From: Aeromonas allosaccharophila
Lineage (GTDB): Bacteria > Pseudomonadota > Gammaproteobacteria > Enterobacterales > Aeromonadaceae
Direction of reading: 5' to 3'
Length of the DNA: 64,000 nucleotides
Assembly (NCBI RefSeq): GCF_000819685.1
Contig: NZ_CDBR01000042.1
Coordinates: 62,001-126,000 of the forward strand
The position numbers and the translations under genes are program-made. The notes under the pieces are model-generated. The model did no database searches. It saw nothing but the letters and a program-made list of their open reading frames with translations, and was not told the DNA's origin. This document shows positions 27,758 to 36,839 of this stretch, piece after piece (the first letter of the stretch is position 1; each line of letters opens with the position of its first letter).

Positions 27758-28116
27758 TGCCTACCCAGCACACCTTCTCTCGGGAGTTACGTCTGTTAAC
27801 TCCCGAACACTTCAAACGCGTTTTCGCCGAGCCTGTCCGGGCTGCTTCCCCGCAAATTACGCTTCTCGCCTGCCCCAATTCACTCGAACACTCTCGTCTT
27901 GGTCTCGCTGTGCCCAAAAAAGCACTCAAGCGTGCCGTCTGGCGTAACCGTGTCAAACGGGTGGTCCGGGAAAGTTTCCGCCTCAAACAACATCAGCTGC
28001 CCGCTATCGACATCGTGGTGATCGCCAAGGCCGGTGTGAAAGAGATGGATAACGAGGAACTGTTCAAGTTACTGGAAAAGCTATGGCGCACTCTGTCACG
28101 CCGTTGCAATGGGTAG
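27757..28116 (+). CDS. rnpA: Ribonuclease P protein component
   Basis: A 119-residue basic protein with the RNR signature [19 protein letters not shown] and the N-terminal [17 protein letters not shown]. It binds the M1 RNA of RNase P and helps mature tRNA 5' ends. It overlaps rpmH by one base and yidD by 34 bases, the usual arrangement. Confidence 0.96.
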   Translation: MPTQHTFSRELRLLTPEHFKRVFAEPVRAASPQITLLACPNSLEHSRLGLAVPKKALKRAVWRNRVKRVVRESFRLKQHQLPAIDIVVIAKAGVKEMDNEELFKLLEKLWRTLSRRCNG

Positions 28117-28331
28117 CTATCAAACTGATACGCCTGTATCAGCTAATCATTAGCCCTCTGCTCGGGCCGCGCTGCCGTTTTACTCCAACTTGTTCCCAAT
28201 TTGCGATAGAAGCCATCCGACTTCACGGTTTCATAAAAGGCGTTTGGTTAGCTAGCAAACGTCTATTAAAATGCCATCCCTTATCCGAGGGTGGTTATGA
28301 CCCGGTTCCGCAACCAAAGCGAAGAAACTGA
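28083..28331 (+). CDS. yidD: Membrane protein insertion efficiency factor YidD
   Basis: An 82-residue YidD with the family core [31 protein letters not shown] and [13 protein letters not shown]. It is inner-membrane associated and aids YidC-dependent insertion. It overlaps rnpA and precedes yidC by five bases. Confidence 0.95.
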   Translation: MAHSVTPLQWVAIKLIRLYQLIISPLLGPRCRFTPTCSQFAIEAIRLHGFIKGVWLASKRLLKCHPLSEGGYDPVPQPKRRN

Positions 28332-28336
28332 AGACT

Positions 28337-29983
28337 ATGGAATCACAACGCAATCTACTCCTGATCGGTTTGCTGTTCGTGAGCTTTCTGCTCTGGCAAC
28401 AGTGGGAGTCCGACAAGGCTCCGAAGCCGGCCCCGACTACCGTGGCCCAAACCGAACATTTCGTACCTGAAGCCGGTCAGACCGGTGATATTCCTCAGGT
28501 TTCCGAGCAAGCCAACGCGACTGCCGCACGCAAGCTGATCACCGTCTCCTCCGACGTGCTCAAGCTGACCCTGGATACCCAGGGTGGTGACGTCGTGTCT
28601 GCCGAACTGCTGTCTCACAAACTGGAAGAGGGCAAGGACCAACCGTTCGTGCTGCTGACCAGCCAGCCAGAGCACCTCTATATCGCCCAGAGCGGTCTGG
28701 TGGGTCGCAACGGTCCGGACAGTCAGGCCGAAGGTCGTCCTACCTATGAAGCCACCCAGACCAGCTATCAGCTGGCCGATGGTCAGGATCAAGTCGTCGT
28801 TCCGATGACCTGGACCGACAGCAAGGGCGTGGTCTTCACCAAGGAGTTCATCCTCAAGCGTGGCGACTATGCCGTTGGCGTTGATTACAAGATCGACAAC
28901 AAATCTGCCGAGCCGGTTCAGGTGCAGTTCTATGGTCAGCTGAAGCAGACCGTAGCGACACCGAAGGATCAGGAAGGTCATGCCATGGTAGCCAGTGCTT
29001 ACCGTGGTGGTGCTTTCTCCAGCGAAGAGACTCGCTACAAGAAGTACACCTTCGACGAGATGAAAGATGCTGACCTGAACAAGACCACCAAGGGTGGTTG
29101 GGTCGCCATGCTGCAACACTACTTCGTCTCTGCCTGGGCACCGAATGCCGACGATACCAACAGCTTCTACAGCCGCGTGATCCCTGGTAAAGGCCAGGCC
29201 ATCATCGGTTACAAGGCGCCGCTGGTAGACGTGGCCGCCGGCCAACAGGCCGAAGTGACCAGCAAGCTGTGGGTCGGTCCCAAGTTGCAAGACCAGATGG
29301 CCAAGGTGGCTAACCACCTCGACCTGACCGTCGACTACGGCTGGCTGTGGTTCATCGCCCAACCGCTGCACTGGCTGCTGACCGTGTTCCACGGTTTCGT
29401 CCAGAACTGGGGCCTGGCCATCATCATGCTGACCCTGCTGGTACGCGGCATCATGTTCCCGCTGACCAAGGCCCAGTACACCTCCATGGCCAAGATGCGC
29501 ATGCTGCAACCCAAGATTGCGGCCCTGCGCGAGCGCTTCGGCGACGACCGCCAGAAGATGTCTCAGGGCATGATGGAGCTGTACAAGAAGGAGAAGGTCA
29601 ACCCGCTGGGTGGCTGCCTGCCGATCCTGGTTCAGATGCCGATCTTCATCGCCCTTTACTGGGCACTGATGGAGTCCGTCGAACTGCGTCACGCGCCGTT
29701 TGCCCTGTGGATCACTGACCTGTCAGTGAAGGACCCCTTCTTCGTGCTGCCAATCCTCATGGGTGCCTCCATGTGGTATCTGCAGAAGATGAGCCCGACC
29801 ACAGTGACCGACCCGATGCAGCAGAAAGTGATGCAGTTCATGCCGATCATCTTCACTTTCATGTTCCTCTGGTTCCCGGCTGGCCTGACTCTGTACTGGC
29901 TGGTGAGCAACGTCATCTCCATTACCCAGCAGACCATCATCTATCGTCAGCTGGAGAAGAAAGGCCTGCACACTCGCAACTGA
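28337..29983 (+). CDS. yidC: Membrane protein insertase YidC
   Basis: A 548-residue insertase, the same length as E. coli YidC. It has an N-terminal span ([20 protein letters not shown]), a long periplasmic domain to about residue 335, and five C-terminal spans with the conserved groove region [24 protein letters not shown] and [21 protein letters not shown]. It inserts membrane proteins alone or with SecYEG, including F0 subunit c, whose gene is in this window. A terminator follows. Confidence 0.97.
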   Translation: MESQRNLLLIGLLFVSFLLWQQWESDKAPKPAPTTVAQTEHFVPEAGQTGDIPQVSEQANATAARKLITVSSDVLKLTLDTQGGDVVSAELLSHKLEEGKDQPFVLLTSQPEHLYIAQSGLVGRNGPDSQAEGRPTYEATQTSYQLADGQDQVVVPMTWTDSKGVVFTKEFILKRGDYAVGVDYKIDNKSAEPVQVQFYGQLKQTVATPKDQEGHAMVASAYRGGAFSSEETRYKKYTFDEMKDADLNKTTKGGWVAMLQHYFVSAWAPNADDTNSFYSRVIPGKGQAIIGYKAPLVDVAAGQQAEVTSKLWVGPKLQDQMAKVANHLDLTVDYGWLWFIAQPLHWLLTVFHGFVQNWGLAIIMLTLLVRGIMFPLTKAQYTSMAKMRMLQPKIAALRERFGDDRQKMSQGMMELYKKEKVNPLGGCLPILVQMPIFIALYWALMESVELRHAPFALWITDLSVKDPFFVLPILMGASMWYLQKMSPTTVTDPMQQKVMQFMPIIFTFMFLWFPAGLTLYWLVSNVISITQQTIIYRQLEKKGLHTRN

Positions 29984-30015
29984 TGCGCAGCTAATCTTCC
30001 CGTGATGACAAAAGA

Positions 30016-30039
30016 GGCGGCCTTCGGGCCGCCTTTTTT
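30016..30039 (+). terminator. Terminator after yidC
   Basis: GGCGGCC (30016-30022), TTCG tetraloop, GGCCGCC (30027-30033), TTTTTT. Confidence 0.92.
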
Positions 30040-30093
30040 ATTACAATGTCTCCCACTACGTTTTCCTATCAGCGAACAAACGAGCCAAGCAAG

Positions 30094-31455
30094 ATGACAA
30101 CAGATACGATCGTGGCCCAAGCCACCGCGCCAGGCCGTGGTGGCGTCGGCATAGTCCGGGTCTCCGGCCCCGCCGCCGAACAGGTCGCCGAGATAGTGCT
30201 CGGCAAGCTCCCGCGGGTGCGCTACGCAGAATATCTGCCGTTCAAGGATGAGCAAGGCCAGGTACTGGATCAGGGCATCGCCCTGCTGTTCAAAGCGCCC
30301 AACAGCTTCACCGGCGAGGATGTGCTGGAGCTGCAGGGCCACGGCGGCCCCGTCATCATGGACATGCTGATCCGCCGCATTCTGAAAATCGACGGCATCC
30401 GCCCTGCCCGCCCCGGCGAGTTCAGCGAGCGCGCCTTCATCAACGACAAGCTGGATCTGGCGCAGGCAGAAGCCATCGCTGACCTGATCGAAGCCTCCAG
30501 CGAACAGGCCGCTCGCAGCGCCATGCACTCCCTGCAGGGGCAGTTCTCCAGCAAAATCCAGCAACTGGTAGAGAGCCTGATCCGGCTGCGCATCTATGTG
30601 GAAGCGGCCATCGACTTCCCGGACGAGGAGATCGATTTTCTCTCCGACGGCAAGGTGGCGGGCGACCTCTACACCATCATGTCCGAGCTGGACGACGTGC
30701 GCGGGGAAGCCAAACAGGGAGCCCTGCTGCGGGAAGGGATGAAGGTGGTGATCGCCGGTCGTCCCAACGCCGGCAAATCGAGCCTGCTCAACGCCCTGGC
30801 TGGGCGCGAGTCGGCCATCGTCACCGAGATTGCCGGTACTACCCGCGACGTGCTGCGCGAGCACATCCATCTCGATGGCATGCCGCTGCACATCATCGAC
30901 ACCGCCGGTTTGCGCGACACCCAGGACAAGGTGGAGCAGATCGGTATCGAACGCGCCTGGGCCGAGATAGAACAGGCCGATCGGGTGCTGTTTATGGTGG
31001 ATGGCACCACCACAGACGCAATCGACCCGCGGGAGATCTGGCCGGAATTTGTTGATCGGTTGCCAAAAAACATCGGCCTCACCGTCATTCGCAACAAGGC
31101 CGACCTAACCGGCGAGGATCTGGCACCGAGTCAGGAGCAGGGCCACGCCGTCTACCGCATCTCCGCCAAGACTGAGTTGGGGCTGCCTGCCCTGCGCGAG
31201 CACCTTAAACAGTGCATGGGCTTCCAGGGCAACACCGAAGGGGGCTTTATGGCCCGCCGCCGCCATCTGGATGCGCTGGAGCGCGCCGCCGAACGCCTGC
31301 TGGTGGCCAAAGAGCAGCTGGAAGTGTTCGTTGCTGGCGAGCTGGTGGCCGAAGAGCTGCGCCTGGCGCAGGAGTCCCTCTCCGAGATCACCGGCGAATT
31401 CAGCTCCGACGATCTGCTGGGCCGCATCTTCTCCAGCTTCTGCATCGGCAAGTAA
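30094..31455 (+). CDS. mnmE: tRNA modification GTPase MnmE
   Basis: A 453-residue protein (E. coli 454). Visible are the N-terminal [22 protein letters not shown] region, G1 [15 protein letters not shown]3 DTAGL, G4 NKAD and the C-terminal FCIGK whose Cys is required for activity. With MnmG (also here) it makes the cmnm5 modification at U34 of certain tRNAs. I chose the ATG at 30094 by family length; an in-frame ATG at 30046 lies just after the yidC terminator. The last 18 bases form an attB-like sequence. Confidence 0.96.
   Translation: MTTDTIVAQATAPGRGGVGIVRVSGPAAEQVAEIVLGKLPRVRYAEYLPFKDEQGQVLDQGIALLFKAPNSFTGEDVLELQGHGGPVIMDMLIRRILKIDGIRPARPGEFSERAFINDKLDLAQAEAIADLIEASSEQAARSAMHSLQGQFSSKIQQLVESLIRLRIYVEAAIDFPDEEIDFLSDGKVAGDLYTIMSELDDVRGEAKQGALLREGMKVVIAGRPNAGKSSLLNALAGRESAIVTEIAGTTRDVLREHIHLDGMPLHIIDTAGLRDTQDKVEQIGIERAWAEIEQADRVLFMVDGTTTDAIDPREIWPEFVDRLPKNIGLTVIRNKADLTGEDLAPSQEQGHAVYRISAKTELGLPALREHLKQCMGFQGNTEGGFMARRRHLDALERAAERLLVAKEQLEVFVAGELVAEELRLAQESLSEITGEFSSDDLLGRIFSSFCIGK
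31438..31455 (+). other. SGI1-type attB sequence at the 3' end of mnmE
   Basis: TTCTGCATCGGCAAGTAA, the last codons of mnmE. As I recall, Salmonella genomic island 1 and related mobilisable islands integrate at this 18-bp end of trmE/thdF. I found no second copy in the next 2 kb, so no bounded island is shown; the site reads as an unoccupied or formerly used target next to a module of different base composition. Confidence 0.55.
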
Positions 31456-31540
31456 TAACTGATTATCTGCAAATGCTTCAGTGTGCAAAGGTGGCCTGCA
31501 GTATCGCTATCCCCCTTTGTAATAAATGAGGAATTCAATC

Positions 31541-32563
31541 ATGACTCATGATTTGACGACATCGGCAGTTGCTCGACGGAATGTGCTAAATAACCGTTTT
31601 GCTCTGGGAAAGCTCGCCGATCACTTGGCCTTGGGTGGACTGGTTATCGATGGTGAAACCATGTTTTTTAAGAGCCACGTTGCTGAGATTTTGGATGTCG
31701 ATGAGCGAACTATCGATCGCTATCTCGCCAGTCACGAAGAAGAGTTGAAGGCTAACGGCTATCGCATTTTAAAAGGTAAACACTTAAAAAACATAAAGAT
31801 GACTCAAGTCGACGACATCAATGTCGTCGACTTGATTGGAGCAAAAACACCATCTCTGGGTGTGTTCACTTTCCGCTCAGTCCTGAATCTAGCCATGCTT
31901 GTAACCGAAAGTGAGCGGGCTAAGGCGATCCGCAGCCGGATGCTCGATATCGTGCTGGATGTAGTAGCTGAGAAAGCCGGTGGGCACACTCGTTTTATTA
32001 ACCAACGTGACCAAGACTATCTACCTGCCGCATTTCAGGAAGATAGCTATCGAAAACAATTTACCGATGCGTTGCGTGATTGCCTGGAAATGGGAAATCA
32101 CAAGTACGCGGTGTATACAGACAAAATTTATCAAGCGGTTTTTTGCGAGTGCGCCAAGGAGTACAAGCAGATTCTGCGTCTAGCCGAGGGCCATAGCACA
32201 CGTGACACCATGTATGCCGAGGTACTACGCACACTGGCCAGTTTTGAGAGTGGCTTGGCAGTACAGATCAGACAAAAGTTTGAGGATCTTGGCAGGAAAC
32301 TACGCGGTTCAGAAGTGGATGCGCTACTTGCGGAAGCATCAAATAGTCCATTTTTGAAACCGATGATAGAAGATGCGAGAGTCCGGATGGCAAGTCGAGA
32401 TCTGGGCTTTCGCGATGCATTACACCAAAAGCTCGAAGCGTATGTACAGGCGGTGCCTGAAGCTGATTTTGAACGTTTCTTGGGTGAACGCAGTCAAGCA
32501 TTAGAAGAGCGGTTGTCAGATCCTAAATTGTTGGCTGTGTTGCAGAGACTAAAGGATCGCTAA
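31541..32563 (+). CDS. Putative DNA-binding protein of a Doc-linked module, not recognised
   Basis: A 340-residue soluble protein. An N-terminal stretch (KSHVAEILDVDERTIDRYLASHEEELKANGYRIL, about 45-80) looks like a helix-turn-helix followed by a tail. A central part (FTFRSVLNLAMLVTESERAKAIRSRMLDIVLDVV) recalls phage and RhuM-type anti-repressor domains. The C-terminal 150 residues are charged and helical. I know no named family for the whole. A GAGGA ribosome site precedes the chosen ATG; the ATG at 31526 is less likely. It ends three bases before a Doc-type gene, so it may act as antitoxin or regulator, although it is far larger than Phd. Base composition is more AT-rich than mnmE. Confidence 0.7.
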   Translation: MTHDLTTSAVARRNVLNNRFALGKLADHLALGGLVIDGETMFFKSHVAEILDVDERTIDRYLASHEEELKANGYRILKGKHLKNIKMTQVDDINVVDLIGAKTPSLGVFTFRSVLNLAMLVTESERAKAIRSRMLDIVLDVVAEKAGGHTRFINQRDQDYLPAAFQEDSYRKQFTDALRDCLEMGNHKYAVYTDKIYQAVFCECAKEYKQILRLAEGHSTRDTMYAEVLRTLASFESGLAVQIRQKFEDLGRKLRGSEVDALLAEASNSPFLKPMIEDARVRMASRDLGFRDALHQKLEAYVQAVPEADFERFLGERSQALEERLSDPKLLAVLQRLKDR

Positions 32564-32566
32564 GCA

Positions 32567-33022
32567 ATGGCCCTACTGACTCTATATTTCGATATTGCGC
32601 ATGCCGTTGCGGTACATGATTGGATCATCGATAAAACTGGAGGTCATCCAGGCATCTTGGATCAAGGACGGCTGGATAGTGCATTGCAACACATCCAAAA
32701 TGATGATTACTACCCAACCTTTGAGGAAAAGTTGACTCATTTGGTGTTTGCTATCAACAAATTCCATGCCTTCAACGATGGGAACAAGCGTTCAAGCCTT
32801 ACACTTGGGGCGTATTTTCTCACACTCAACGGCTATGACTACTGTGTACCTAAATTCGTCACGGAAATGGAAAATATCGTGGTCGCAGTCGCTGATAACA
32901 AGATAGGAAAGCCTTTACTTCAAAGATTGATAACCTCTCTAATTGAAGATGACGATTATCCGGATGAACTAAAGCTTTTGCTTTATGAAGAGCTTGGCGG
33001 TGATGAAATGGGTGTTGATTAG
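32567..33022 (+). CDS. Doc-type (death-on-curing) Fic-family protein
   Basis: A 151-residue protein with the Doc motif HAFNDGNKR (residues 67-75) and the N-terminal block GGHPGILDQGRLDSAL. Canonical Doc from phage P1 carries HxFx(D/N)xNKR and phosphorylates EF-Tu, unlike Fic enzymes with HPFxxGNGR that AMPylate. The Lys in NKR here points to the Doc type. It is tightly coupled to the 340-residue gene upstream and followed by a terminator. The toxin role is inferred. AT-richer than its neighbours, so probably acquired. Confidence 0.85.
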   Translation: MALLTLYFDIAHAVAVHDWIIDKTGGHPGILDQGRLDSALQHIQNDDYYPTFEEKLTHLVFAINKFHAFNDGNKRSSLTLGAYFLTLNGYDYCVPKFVTEMENIVVAVADNKIGKPLLQRLITSLIEDDDYPDELKLLLYEELGGDEMGVD

Positions 33023-33040
33023 GATTTAATGCTGCCAACA

Positions 33041-33070
33041 AAAAAGCCCGGGTTTATTCCGGGCTTTTTT
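33041..33070. terminator. Bidirectional terminator between doc and fhuB
   Basis: AAAAAGCCCGG (33041-33051) and CCGGGCTTTTT (from 33059) with a short loop between. It serves the doc module on plus and the fhu operon on minus. Confidence 0.9.
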
Positions 33071-33091
33071 GTGCATTTTTTATCCGAAAAC

Positions 33092-35074
33092 CTAGAGGCG
33101 ACGCAGGCACCACATGAAGTAAGCGCCCCCTAACAGGGTGGAGATCAGACCGACCGGCACCTCCTGCGGGAAGAGGATCTGCTGGCCGACCCAGTCAGCC
33201 GATACCATCAACAAGGCGCCGGAAGCGGCGGCTCCGAGCAGGTGCCAGCGGGCCCGCACCAGCCCCATCAGCTTGGCCATGTGTGGCGCCAATAGACCGA
33301 CGAAGGAGAGCGGCCCCACCACCAGGGTGGCGCTGGCGGTGAGCACGGCCACCAGCAGCAGGATGGCGAGCTGGGCGCGGTTGAGGCGAATACCCAGCGC
33401 GGTCGCCATTGCACTCCCCATCGGCAACAGATCGAGCCAGCGACTGACAAGCAGGCTGGCGGCCAGCATCAACAGCGCCAGCCCCACCAGCCCATAGGCC
33501 ACCGGCAGGGTGACGTAATAGGTGGAACCGGACATCCAGGAGAGCAGTTGCTGCACCCGCAGGTCACCGTTGGCCAGCGCGATGGCCTGCAGCGGCTCAA
33601 ACAGTGCGGTGATGGCGATGCCGGAGAGCAGGATCCGCTCCGGCTGGAAGCCGTGCTTGCGATTGACTACCACCAGCAGCAACAGGCAGCCGAAGGCACC
33701 GAGCAGGCCACCGACCAGCATCAGCGGCAAGGGCAACGCAGGCAGCAGCAACGCCGTGGCTATTACCCCCATAAAGGTACCGCCGCTCACCCCCAGCAGC
33801 TCCGGGCTCGCCATCGGGTTGTTGCTGACCCGCTGTAACAGGGTGCCCGCCAGCGCCAGCAACACGCCAGCCGCTCCCGCAGCCAGAGTGCGCGGCAGCC
33901 GCCACTCCAGCTGGGCCTGCCAACGCAACCAGCTCGGCCAGCTCCAGCCCGTCATTCCCTGACCAAACAGCAGGGAGGCGACCATGGCCAGCAGCAGCCC
34001 GACCAGCAACAGGCCGACAAGGCGAGCCGGAGCCAGATGACGGGCCACCAGCAGAGTGGCGTTTGCCTTCGGCGTACCCGACTTGATGCCAAGACGCGGG
34101 ATCAGCCAGAGCAGCAGCGGCGCACCCAACAGGGCGGTCATGGCGCCGGTGGGGATCAATACCGGCCAGCAGAGGCTCAAACTTTGCAGCAGCAGATCGG
34201 TCGCCGCCAGCAGCAGGGCGCCGAGGATCGGAGCCCACAACAACCGCTGGCCGAGCTGGCGGATCCCGAGCAGCCGCACCATGGCGGGCGCCGCCAGCCC
34301 AATAAAGCCGATCAGCCCCACCACGCTCACCACGCAAGCTGTGACAAACACAGCCAGCCCGAGTCCGGCAAAACGCAGATGCTGAAGAGAGACCCCCAGA
34401 CTGCGGGCGCTGGCATCATCCAGCTCCAGCACCGCCAGCGGGCGCACCAGTACCGCGGCCAGCACAGCGGCTGCCAGCAGGCGAGGCAACAGGTAACTCA
34501 CCCCGCTCCAGCTGTTCTGCACTAGCGAGCCACTGCCCCACACCAGCAAGCCTTTCAGCTCCTCCTGAAAGAACAGCAAGAGCCCCATGCTGATGGCCGC
34601 CAGATAGAGGTTGATCACCAGCCCGGCAAAGACGATGACCACCGGATTGAGCTGGCGGCGCCAGGCCAGGGCAAACACTAGTGCCATCGCAAGGCTGCCG
34701 CCAGCCATGGCGATCCACTCCCGCCCCAGCAGCAACCAGGAGGGGGCAAACAGAGTCACCATCATCAACGCCAGTTGGGCGCCGGAGGCCACCCCAAGAG
34801 TGGTGGGTGACGCGAGCGGGTTGCGTAGCACCTGCTGCATCAGGGAGCCCGCCAGCCCGAGCGCCGCTCCGGCCAGCAGGGTGACCGCCAAGCGGGGCAG
34901 CCAGCTGAAATGCACCACTGCTTGGCTGACGTCATCCAGATTGGGGGCGAAGAGGCTCTGCCACCAGAGCGCACCGGGCAGCTGGCGAACCAGCTCCCAA
35001 TACGCGAGCAAGAGGGTCAATCCCAGCAGGATCGAGACCGGCCGCAGCAGTGGCGATGTGAGCAGTCGCTTCAT
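33092..35074 (-). CDS. fhuB: Fe(3+)-hydroxamate ABC transporter permease FhuB
   Basis: A 660-residue permease, the same length as E. coli FhuB, made of two homologous halves of about ten spans each. Each half has the FecCD signatures (GSLMQQVLRNPLASPTTLGVASGA; GTLLQRVSNNPMASPELLGVSGG) and the later GFIGLAAPAMVRLLG / SFVGLLAPHMAKLMG that contact FhuC. It moves ferric hydroxamates across the inner membrane. The ATG overlaps the fhuD stop (ATGA). It is the last gene of the operon. Confidence 0.95.
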   Translation of the reverse strand: MKRLLTSPLLRPVSILLGLTLLLAYWELVRQLPGALWWQSLFAPNLDDVSQAVVHFSWLPRLAVTLLAGAALGLAGSLMQQVLRNPLASPTTLGVASGAQLALMMVTLFAPSWLLLGREWIAMAGGSLAMALVFALAWRRQLNPVVIVFAGLVINLYLAAISMGLLLFFQEELKGLLVWGSGSLVQNSWSGVSYLLPRLLAAAVLAAVLVRPLAVLELDDASARSLGVSLQHLRFAGLGLAVFVTACVVSVVGLIGFIGLAAPAMVRLLGIRQLGQRLLWAPILGALLLAATDLLLQSLSLCWPVLIPTGAMTALLGAPLLLWLIPRLGIKSGTPKANATLLVARHLAPARLVGLLLVGLLLAMVASLLFGQGMTGWSWPSWLRWQAQLEWRLPRTLAAGAAGVLLALAGTLLQRVSNNPMASPELLGVSGGTFMGVIATALLLPALPLPLMLVGGLLGAFGCLLLLVVVNRKHGFQPERILLSGIAITALFEPLQAIALANGDLRVQQLLSWMSGSTYYVTLPVAYGLVGLALLMLAASLLVSRWLDLLPMGSAMATALGIRLNRAQLAILLLVAVLTASATLVVGPLSFVGLLAPHMAKLMGLVRARWHLLGAAASGALLMVSADWVGQQILFPQEVPVGLISTLLGGAYFMWCLRRL

Positions 35075-35997
35075 CGGCTAGCCTCCATACGCTCGGCATC
35101 TTGCAGCAATGCATCGCTGAGCAGACCGGCGAAACGGCGGGCGGCAAGTACGCCACCAAAACTCCAGACCGCAGGCAGATGCAGCACGGGCGCCTGCCGT
35201 ACCAGCGGCAGATGCTGCCACAGCCCAGGCTCCTGCAGCCGTTCGCTCACCCCGATCGGAATGGGATCGACCACCACCAGCCGCGCATTGGACAAAGTCA
35301 TAAACTGCTCGATGCTGACCACCGAGAACCCCCAGTCATTGGTCTGCTCCTGCCAGCCATTGCGCAGCCCGAGGCGCGTCATCACCGCATCGAACAGGCT
35401 GTGGCGACCAAACACCCGCACATGGCGCTCATCGATAAACTGCACCACCAGCAGGGGTGGCAGATCCGCAGGCAATCTGCCCTGCATGCTGGCGAGATCC
35501 CGATCCAGCCCGGCCAGCAACCGTTCGCCCTCGGCGGTTTTGTCCACCATACGGGCGAGGGTCAGGGTCACCTCGTGCAGCCGCTGCCATAGATCGGTTT
35601 GCCCATCATAGAGGGCGATGGTGCTCACCGGCGCGATGCGGGAAAGAGTTGGCGCCAGCGGGGCCGCCAGCGGCGAGATGAGGATGCGATCGGGTTTGAG
35701 CTCCGCCAGCAGCTCACGGTTGGGCTGGGTGCGCAGGCCGATATCCACCACCCCGGCGGGCAGCCGTGGCTCGCCGACCCATGCCTGATAGGGGCCAGCA
35801 TCCCCCACAGCCAGCGGTGTCACCCCGAGTGCCAGCAGGGTTTCGGCTATGGTCCAGTCGACGGTAGCGATACGGGGTAGCGACTTCACAGCATCGGTTT
35901 GAGGGAGCTTTGCAGCGGCAGGCATCGTTGGCTCGGCCTGCAACATAAGCGGAGCCAAGAGGCAGCAGAACCAGCCAACTTTCTTGAATAAAAACAT
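35071..35997 (-). CDS. fhuD: Iron-hydroxamate-binding periplasmic protein FhuD
   Basis: A 308-residue class III solute-binding protein. It has a Sec signal (MFLFKKVGWFCCLLAPLMLQ then AEP), then RIATVDWTIAETLLALGVTPLAVGDAG and ELKPDRILISPLAAPL typical of FhuD. It delivers ferric hydroxamates to FhuB. It follows fhuC by 18 bases and overlaps fhuB. Confidence 0.92.
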   Translation of the reverse strand: MFLFKKVGWFCCLLAPLMLQAEPTMPAAAKLPQTDAVKSLPRIATVDWTIAETLLALGVTPLAVGDAGPYQAWVGEPRLPAGVVDIGLRTQPNRELLAELKPDRILISPLAAPLAPTLSRIAPVSTIALYDGQTDLWQRLHEVTLTLARMVDKTAEGERLLAGLDRDLASMQGRLPADLPPLLVVQFIDERHVRVFGRHSLFDAVMTRLGLRNGWQEQTNDWGFSVVSIEQFMTLSNARLVVVDPIPIGVSERLQEPGLWQHLPLVRQAPVLHLPAVWSFGGVLAARRFAGLLSDALLQDAERMEASR

Positions 35998-36015
35998 CGA
36001 GATAACAAGCCTTAT

Positions 36016-36780
36016 CTAAACGATGGCAATGGGATGAGCATGAGCCGGGTGGCGAATGACCTCCATCGGGATGCCATAGATGGCGTGCAGGGTCTCGCTG
36101 GTCATGAGCCCCTCAGGTTCGCCGTGAGTAAGCAGGCGGCCGGAGTGAAGCGCCACCAGCCGATCGCAGAAGCGGGAGGCCATATTGATGTCGTGAATGA
36201 CGATGATGACCCCAAGGTTGAGCTGACGGCTGAGCTGCCTGACCAGCGTCAGCACCTCCACCTGATGGGCCACATCCAGCGCGGCCAGCGGCTCGTCCAG
36301 CAGGATGAAACGGCTCTCCTGGGCCAGCAGCATCGCCAGCCAGACCCGCCCCCGCTCGCCACCGGAGAGGGTATCCACCAGCCGATCGGCAAAGCGTTCG
36401 GTATGGGTTAGGGCGATGGCCCGATCGACCTGACGGTGATCCTCCGCCCCCATCCGGCCCAGCAGACCGCGCCAGGGGTAGCGGCCCATCTCCACCAGCT
36501 CCCGCCCGAGCAGATTCTCGGCGCTCGGCAGATGCTGGGGCAGATAGGCCACCTGACGGGCAAACTCCCGGTTGCCCCAGTCGGGCAGCGGCTTGCCATC
36601 GAACAGGATCTCGCCGTCGCTGAGGGGTTGCTGGCGAGCCAGCAGCTTGAGCAGGGTCGATTTGCCCGAACCATTGTGGCCGATGAGGCCATAGACCTGT
36701 CCCTGCTCGAAACGCAGGTCGGTGGGGTGCAGCAGCATGCGGTCATTGACCGTGAAGCTGGCTGATTTCATCTCGAACAT
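36016..36780 (-). CDS. fhuC: Iron-hydroxamate ABC transporter ATP-binding protein FhuC
   Basis: A 254-residue ATPase: Walker [13 protein letters not shown]-loop YLPQHLP, signature LSGGERGRVWLAMLLAQ, Walker B FILLDEPLAALD, switch HDINMASRFCD. I chose the ATG at 36780 with AGGAA six bases upstream; the longer ORF would overlap the yojI-like gene. A 9-bp hairpin (36817-36839) sits at the end of that gene, upstream. Confidence 0.95.
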   Translation of the reverse strand: MFEMKSASFTVNDRMLLHPTDLRFEQGQVYGLIGHNGSGKSTLLKLLARQQPLSDGEILFDGKPLPDWGNREFARQVAYLPQHLPSAENLLGRELVEMGRYPWRGLLGRMGAEDHRQVDRAIALTHTERFADRLVDTLSGGERGRVWLAMLLAQESRFILLDEPLAALDVAHQVEVLTLVRQLSRQLNLGVIIVIHDINMASRFCDRLVALHSGRLLTHGEPEGLMTSETLHAIYGIPMEVIRHPAHAHPIAIV

Positions 36781-36816
36781 AAGCAATTCCTGCGCTGGCT
36801 TGTCGCCAGTCTCATC

Positions 36817-36839
36817 GGTGCCGGCATCAAGCCGGCACC
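36817..36839 (-). other. Intercistronic hairpin between yojI-like gene and fhuC
   Basis: GGTGCCGGC (36817-36825) / GCCGGCACC (36831-36839), loop ATCAA, overlapping the exporter stop codon. No T run, so more likely a processing or stability element than a terminator. Confidence 0.5.

Noticed and set aside
31456-33091. A complete SGI1-like island
   Set aside because: No second attachment copy, integrase or excisionase is present; only the target sequence and an adjacent module.
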